Below are positions 58,698-64,000 of a stretch of 64,000 nt of DNA, in pieces. The first letter of the stretch is position 1. Every line of letters starts with the position of its first letter. A program made the position numbers and the translations under genes. The DNA is from Limonium bicolor (Eukaryota > Streptophyta > Magnoliopsida > Caryophyllales > Plumbaginaceae). The DNA lies in assembly GCA_023374045.1 (NCBI GenBank), contig CM041782.1, forward strand, positions 189,366,925 through 189,430,924. Direction: 5' to 3'. The notes beneath the pieces are model-generated. The model saw only the letters and a program-made list of their open reading frames with translations. It was not told the origin of the DNA and made no database searches.

Positions 58698-59064
58698 ATG
58701 GAATGAAACTTGTTCGACAGTTAGGGCTGCAAATTAGAGAATGAAAAGATCGAGGCATGTATATTGTTTGTTCGCCAGATAGGGATGCAATTTATTTCTT
58801 GCAGATAGGGATGCAATTTATTTCAGCACATTTGCTATGATTACCATAGGAAAAATCTTGTGATTATTGTGGATGCATGATTACTTCTGTGGTTTTGATG
58901 ATTTTGGAATCTGAAATTAAAGTTTAAGGTTTCGAATCTGAAATAAGGTTTATGGACATTCCAGTTTGTTTGAGCAAGTATGACGAGTTCTATGTAATTT
59001 TGGATTACTCGATAAATGGAGTGTACTAGTCAACATTTGGGAATCACTTGAACCTTGATCTGAT

Positions 59065-59872
59065 GCTGCTATTGTGTTTGTTTCTACTTAAAAAAAGTGT
59101 GGAGTCTCTAGCAATACGCATAGGTCATGCCAATTTTTTTCCAGAATTAACCCTTATTCTTATTTTATTGGATAGGTGCGTGTTACTACGGTTGAAAAAT
59201 TCCTCTTCCATCACATTTGTGAGTTGATCATCCGTACTCATTAGGTTAGTTTTTTAAAAATGTTTCAATAACATGGTTTATTGAAAATATATTCGTTTGT
59301 TTATTTGTTCAATTATTCATATTTTTCAAATTAAAACCTTATATTCTAATTTCATTGAATAGGTGTCACTACACACGGTCGGATTGTCTACTGTCGCACC
59401 ATCTGCTGCTATCAACCTCTGCCACCAGTTTGCCTGATCAGAACCCACGGTAAAACACTTGCGTTTCTGATTATGATTTTACAAACAAATACTTATATTG
59501 TCATGAATAAACGTTATACTAAATTCTACTTGTATTCTGCAATCATTAGAATATATATTTGCATAGTGTGGTGAAATGTGAGATTAAGTTGAAATGGGGT
59601 GGTTGTTTTTGTTCATTGATCATATATATTATTAATACTTGTCTGTGATAATAATTTGTATGGTTTGCAGAGAATAAATGTTATTGATGCTACTGTGTTT
59701 GTTTCTGCCTTAAAAAAATGTGGAGTGTCTAAAAATACGCAAAGGTCATGCCAAATTTTTTCCAGAATTTAAGCTGATTCTAATTCCATCGTTTTTTAAT
59801 ATGTTCAATTATTCAAGTTTTTATAAAATTAAAACCTTTTATTATTTCATTGAATAGGTGTCATATACTACG
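59065..59872 (+). repeat. Duplicated leader segments with repeated splice-acceptor-like ends
   Basis: The block starting GATGCTGCTATTGTGTTTGT near 59061 recurs near 59687 with a few changes, including GGTCATGCCAA and TTTTTCCAGAATT. Each is followed by a TTTCATTGAATAG|GTGT-like acceptor (59175, 59360, 59859). The leader therefore looks like tandemly duplicated exon and intron pieces upstream of the transposase start. Confidence 0.6.
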
Positions 59873-60075
59873 TGCAAGAACATCTGTCCACTGTCTCTTC
59901 TCTTCTCTATCTTGTGCTGTTCGCGCTGACCATCCAGTACTCATCAGGTTGGTATTTAAAACGTTTCAATTTATTTTGTTTTTCTATTAAAACAATGGAA
60001 AATCAATTCAAACATAGAATTACCTGTCTGAGATTTACCTGATAGAGGTATGTCTTAGATAGTCCCTGTTGGGAC

Positions 60076-60317
60076 TGTCCAATGACCTTTGATCTCACCA
60101 TCTAGGTTGTGAATGTGTTAATAATATACAGTAGTTCAGTGATAATTTAAGCAGCATTACCGTAGTGTTCTTCTAGTGTACATATATATGTGAATTGAAA
60201 CAATTCATATATATATCTACACTAGGAGAACTGTAGGGTAATGCTGCCGAAATTATCACTGAACTATTGTATATTATTAACTTGTTCCTAGGTGAGATCG
60301 AAGGTGATTGGATAGGT
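60076..60317. repeat. Long imperfect hairpin (about 2 x 115 bp) just upstream of the transposase start
   Basis: The left arm, from CTGTCCAATGACC at 60076 to about 60197, pairs with the right arm from about 60205 to GGTGATTGGATAG at 60317. Paired pieces include TTCAGTGATAATTT with AAATTATCACTGAA and GCAGCATTAC with GTAATGCTGC. The loop is a few bases around 60198-60204. It could be a foldback MITE or an RNA hairpin in the leader. Confidence 0.88.
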
Positions 60318-60398
60318 TTAGGTTGTTAAATCTGTAAATAAAAAAAGAGGAGATCAATGGAACGAGTTCACGACATCTGGTGTGTGTTGAAAAAGGAG

Positions 60399-63300
60399 AT
60401 GGAGCGCTCAGTGATGTACAGTGACAGATTGGACATCAAGTACCTAGAAGGGGTCAATAAATTTTGCAAAGTCCTTGTTGACAATCTTAAACCAAGGGAT
60501 AAGGGATATATTCGATGTCCTTGTGTCGATTGCAAGAACGACTTCAAATACCGAGGTGTGGACAAGATTAAGGATCATCTGATTCGCAGAGGGTTTACAG
60601 ATGATTATGAAGCCATAACAATACTGCATGGTCAACATTCAGTACAAGTGCTTGAATGTGCTGATAGCGTCGTTGCAGAACAATCAGAAATGGATGCTTC
60701 ACACGATTTTGGGGATACTCAAGATGTTTCAATAGGTAGTGATTCAGATGATCAGGAGGACCTTAATGCAATGATGGAAGATGTTGAACAACATTTTTCC
60801 AACCAACCCAAAAAATTCGAAAATCTGATGCAAGCATCAAAGGAACCGTTGTACAGTGGATGTGAAACACAAACACAAAAAAAATTGAGCGTTGTCCTAA
60901 AACTATTCAATCTGCAGGCGAGACATGGATGGAGTGATGTCAGTTTTACAGATCTTTTACAACTGCTGAAGGATGTACTACCAAAGGACAATGTGATACC
61001 CACAACAACTTATGAGGCAAAGAAGTTAATGTGTCCGATGGGTATGGAATATAAAAAAATACATGCTTGTCCAAATGGGTGTATGTTGTATTGGAAGGAG
61101 AATGAGTTGGATGACCATTGCTCTGAATGGGGGAATCACGCTATGTAAAAAAGGGTGAAAAAACCACATAAGCACTAAAGTGGGCTCTCCTGCGAAGGTG
61201 TTGTGGTATCTACCGATAATTCCCCAATTCAAACGTTTGTTTGCAGTTCAGAAAGATGCTGAGAACCTCCGATGGCATGCTACCCATAGAAAGGATGATG
61301 GTAAATTGAGACATCCAGCCGATTCACCACAATGGAGAAACATTGACAGAATATACCCTCAATTCGGTACAGACCCAAGGAACTTAAGACTTGGTTTATG
61401 CACTGATAGGATGAACCCTTATGGCACTTTGAGCAATATACATAGTACTTGGCCTGTTTTATTGACAATATACAATCTGCCGCCATGGTTGTGTATGAAA
61501 CCCAGACATATTCTCCTCTCTCTGTTGATATCGGGTCCAAAACAACCGGGAAACAAAATTGATGTGTTTTTGCAACCACTTATTGACGATTTAAAATTGT
61601 TGTGGAATGAAGGTGCGACGGTGTATGATTCATATGGTATGGAAAACTTCACGCTCCGGGCTATGTTGTTTTGTACGATCAATGATTTCCCTGCATACGG
61701 CAACCTCTCGGGATACACAATTAAAGGAGCTCTAGCGTGCCCTATATGTGGAGATAGAACTTGCAGTATACGGTTAAAACACAGTGGAAAAAATGTGTAC
61801 ATGGGCCATCGGAAATTCCTCCTAAAGGGCACAAATACCGTAAGATGACAAAAGAGTTTGATGGAAAAACGGATCATGCAGTCGCTCGACCACCACTATC
61901 TGCTGCTGAGACTTACAATCAGTTGAAGAATGTTGTGAACAACTTCGGTCCACCAATTAAAGCCACTGAAAAGAGCATCTGGAAGAAAAAATCAATATTT
62001 TAGGAACTTGAATATTGGCAACATTTAGAGGTGAGACATTGCATTGATGCTATGCACGTGGAGAAAAACATTGGTGAAAATGTATCTGCGACACTACTAA
62101 ACGTGAAAGGAAAGACAAAAGACCATTTAAAGGGTAGAAAAGATCTGGTTGAATTGGGTATACGAGAAGAACTCGCGCCACAACAAAGAGGGAAAAGAAC
62201 ATTCTTGCCTCCCGCTTGTCATACATTATCCAAAGAAGAGAAATTAAGTTTTTGTAGTTCTCTTCGTCATATTAAAGTGCCATCCGGTTACTCATCGAAC
62301 ATATCAAGTTTGGTATCAATGTCTGATCTTAAATTGGTAGGGATGAAGTCTCACGACTATCATGTGCTGATGCAGCACTTACTTCCGGTTGCTCTCCGTG
62401 GAATCCTTCCAGCTGATGTCAGGAAAACTATTACAAATTTATGTGTTTTCTTCAAAGGAATTTCGTGTAAAGTGCTTGATGTGGAGACGCTGGATAAACT
62501 ACAGAATGACCTTGTGATCACCATGTGTCAGTTGGAAATGTATTTTCCTCCTTCGTTTTTTGATATTATGGTGCATCTACTTGTTCATCTTGTTAGAGAG
62601 ATCAAACATTGTGGTCCGTTATACCTTCGATACATGTATCCGTTTGAGAGATATATGGGTATACTGAAAAAGAAAATGAAAAACCGTCGGCGTCCAGAGG
62701 GAAGCATAATTGAAGGGACAGTAACAGAGGAAGTAGTTGACTTCTGCACTCATTACTTAGACGGTGTTGATGTTATTGGATTACCGAAAGCAAGACATGA
62801 TGGCAGGCTTAAAGGGGTTGGTACCTGTGGGAAAAAATTATGCAGAGTTGATATTGATACATTGAACAAGGCACATCTGGTTGTGTTGAATCATTCTGAA
62901 GTTGTTGAACCGTATTTCGATGCACACCTAGCCTACCTCAAAACAAAACACCCAACGATGAGTAATGCCAAATTAAAAAAAGAGCAGAATGCAACATTTG
63001 TTAAGTGGTTCAGACAGAAGGTGTTGTATGAAGATTCAAGGAACGTGGATGAAATGATCCAGTTGTTGGCACTTGGTCCAAATCTCGATGTGTTGTCTAT
63101 GAAGGATATGATGTAAATGGATTTTCTTTTTACACTGCACGTCAAGATTGTAAATCGACAAACCAGAACAGTGGTGTGCATCTTATCGCTTCACAAGACA
63201 TTTTCACAGGAACAAGTCGTAATACACTGAAGAACGAATATTATGGTGTTATTGAGGATATTTGGGTCTTGAATTACACTAGTTATGAAACTTGCGTATT

Positions 63301-63638
63301 TCGTTGCAAATGGGTGGACAACAAACAGGGATATCGTGAGGAGGATCATGGTATGAAGCTAGTTGATTTAACGACAGCGGCTCCTACTGATGAACCCTTT
63401 ATTGTTGCATCAAAGGCAAAACAAGTTCTACTGTCGTGATCAGTCTAATCCCAGATGGTCTATTGTAATGCAGAGTAAAAGATCGATAGTTGGGATTGAT
63501 AATATTGTTGATGAGGATGAATACGACTGTGAAGATGAAACAGATGTACCTATTCGGTTGCCGATGGAGGTAGATAATGTAACTAATTTTGAATATCGAA
63601 GGTCCGACCACAATGAAGGATTGTGGATTGAACGATGA
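60399..63638 (+). pseudogene. CACTA transposase (TNPD-like), with frame breaks
   Basis: The transposase cuts and joins the element ends. The frame is open from 60357, but the ATG at 60399 fits the family better (M-E-R-S then Y-L-E-G-V). Residues 1-80 form the transposase-associated domain with C-P-C-V-D-C and H-L-I-R-R-G-F. Tnp2 starts near 60870 (K-L-S-V-V-L-K-L-F, then C-P-N-G-C-M-L-Y-W). A one-base loss near 61118 and a stop at about 61169 interrupt it, then F-A-V-Q-K-D-A-E-N-L-R-W-H, G-A-L-A-C-P-I-C-G-D, and D-A-M-H-V-E-K-N near 62050. DUF4218-like sequence follows (R-G-I-L-P-A-D-V-R, Y-M-Y-P-F-E-R-Y-M-G). After a shift near 63110 comes a DUF4216-like part (Y-Y-G-V-I-E-D-I-W, F-R-C-K-W-V-D). 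The stop is at 63636-63638. Confidence 0.85.
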
Positions 63639-63649
63639 AATGTTATTTT

Positions 63650-63753
63650 GTAAGTTTGGTTGACAATATTATATTATTTAATTTTTGTCATGTTTCAATA
63701 TTTGATTCAGTAGATGTTCGTATTAACCTTGTTAATTGTTGATTATTTTTCAG
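63650..63753 (+). other. Putative intron between the two CACTA ORFs
   Basis: The donor TTTT|GTAAGTTTGG starts at 63650 and the acceptor TTATTTTTCAG ends at 63753, three bases before the next ATG. In En/Spm both proteins come from alternatively spliced transcripts, which fits an intron here. Confidence 0.55.
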
Positions 63754-63756
63754 ATT

Positions 63757-64000
63757 ATGGATCCTGACGATAGAGTCGAAGAGGACTTACTGTTGGGGCT
63801 GGATGATATTGACGATGACGTCCCTACTGAAGAACCACCAGCTGCATCTACTTCGCAGCCCTCGGAAGGGACGTGGACCGACCCGTGGGTTGAAGGAGAA
63901 GAAAGATTCTCCCATCGATTTGATCTGGGACAAGTACCTCCGACATCGTGGTGGGTCGAAGCAGAAGTTTGCTTCCTACTTGGGATTGATGGTAAAATCC
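63757..64000 (+). CDS. Second CACTA ORF, N-terminal part (TNPA-like position), runs out of the window
   Basis: The ATG at 63757 lies three bases after a good splice acceptor and opens an uninterrupted frame to the window end (81 residues). It starts with an acidic stretch (D-P-D-D-R-V-E-E-D, then L-D-D-I-D-D-D-V) followed by a Pro/Ser/Thr part. No domain is recognisable yet. In CACTA elements the gene after the transposase usually encodes the DNA-binding accessory protein, so this is inferred from position. Confidence 0.5.
   Translation, partial: MDPDDRVEEDLLLGLDDIDDDVPTEEPPAASTSQPSEGTWTDPWVEGEERFSHRFDLGQVPPTSWWVEAEVCFLLGIDGKI

Larger units (their letters stand above)
57780..64000 (+). mobile_element. 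CACTA (En/Spm) DNA transposon, left part, runs out of the window
   Basis: The terminal inverted repeat CACTAGTAGAAAAAAG starts at 57780, preceded by TTT (57777-57779), a possible 3-bp duplication. Next come dense subterminal repeats (57797-58135), a GC-rich leader, a transposase gene (60399-63638) with transposase-associated, Tnp2, DUF4218-like and DUF4216-like parts, and the start of a second ORF at 63757. The right end is not in the window. The transposase has several frame breaks as read, so the copy may be inactive. Confidence 0.9.

Overview
This window is flowering-plant nuclear DNA made almost entirely of transposable elements. Evidence for a plant: LTR retrotransposons primed by initiator Met-tRNA (TGGTATCAGAGC), plant Ty3/gypsy Gag-Pol domains of the Tekay/Del (chromovirus) and Tat type, a plant L1 ORF1 (DUF4283 plus zinc knuckle) and an En/Spm (CACTA) element. 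I found no single-copy host gene, rRNA, tRNA gene or CRISPR array. Species cannot be told; the DNA is AT-rich and reads like the heterochromatin of a repeat-rich genome.

Layout from left to right. 1-924 is the end of an LTR (minus strand) that cuts an L1 fragment (925-2478, minus). From about 2500 to 3781, and again from 40028 to 41404, lies an LTR-like repeat E (minus). Into E is inserted element A, a 36-kb plus-strand Ty3/gypsy element (3782-40022) with 4.85-kb LTRs and a perfect CAAGG target duplication. Inside the 3' end of A's pol sits element B (14414-34539), a relative in the opposite orientation with 4.0-kb LTRs. B's left LTR is split by solo LTR C (17361-22872, duplication CACAC). 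To the right of E come a decayed Tat-type pol (41829-43842, plus), a long intron-bearing antisense ORF (44532-47237, minus), and a Tat-type LTR region with a TATA box. That LTR region is interrupted by solo LTR I (48204-52541, duplication GGTAA), which itself holds the small non-autonomous element F (48969-51489, duplication ATTCA). Next are LTR fragment G (52582-52941), LTR D (52942-57027) with the start of D's internal region, and a CACTA transposon that starts at 57780 and leaves the window at 64000.

The most interesting system is shared by A and B. Between gag and protease both carry an AlkB-type 2-oxoglutarate/Fe(II) dioxygenase domain (HxD, distal His and RxNxTxR-type motifs visible). 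In both, that domain lies inside a 1.0-1.1 kb interval bounded by matching CAG|GTA donor and AG|GTTGTG acceptor sequences. Removing the interval joins gag to pro-pol in the same phase in each element, while leaving it in ends Gag a few codons later. I infer a retrotransposon that sets its Gag to Gag-Pol ratio by splicing and carries a nucleic-acid demethylase-like gene in the intron. Both elements also have a hairpin overlapping the primer-binding site, with a compensatory base change.

All element genes here carry stops or frameshifts. Many differences between paired LTRs are one-base homopolymer indels, so some breaks may be assembly error rather than biology.
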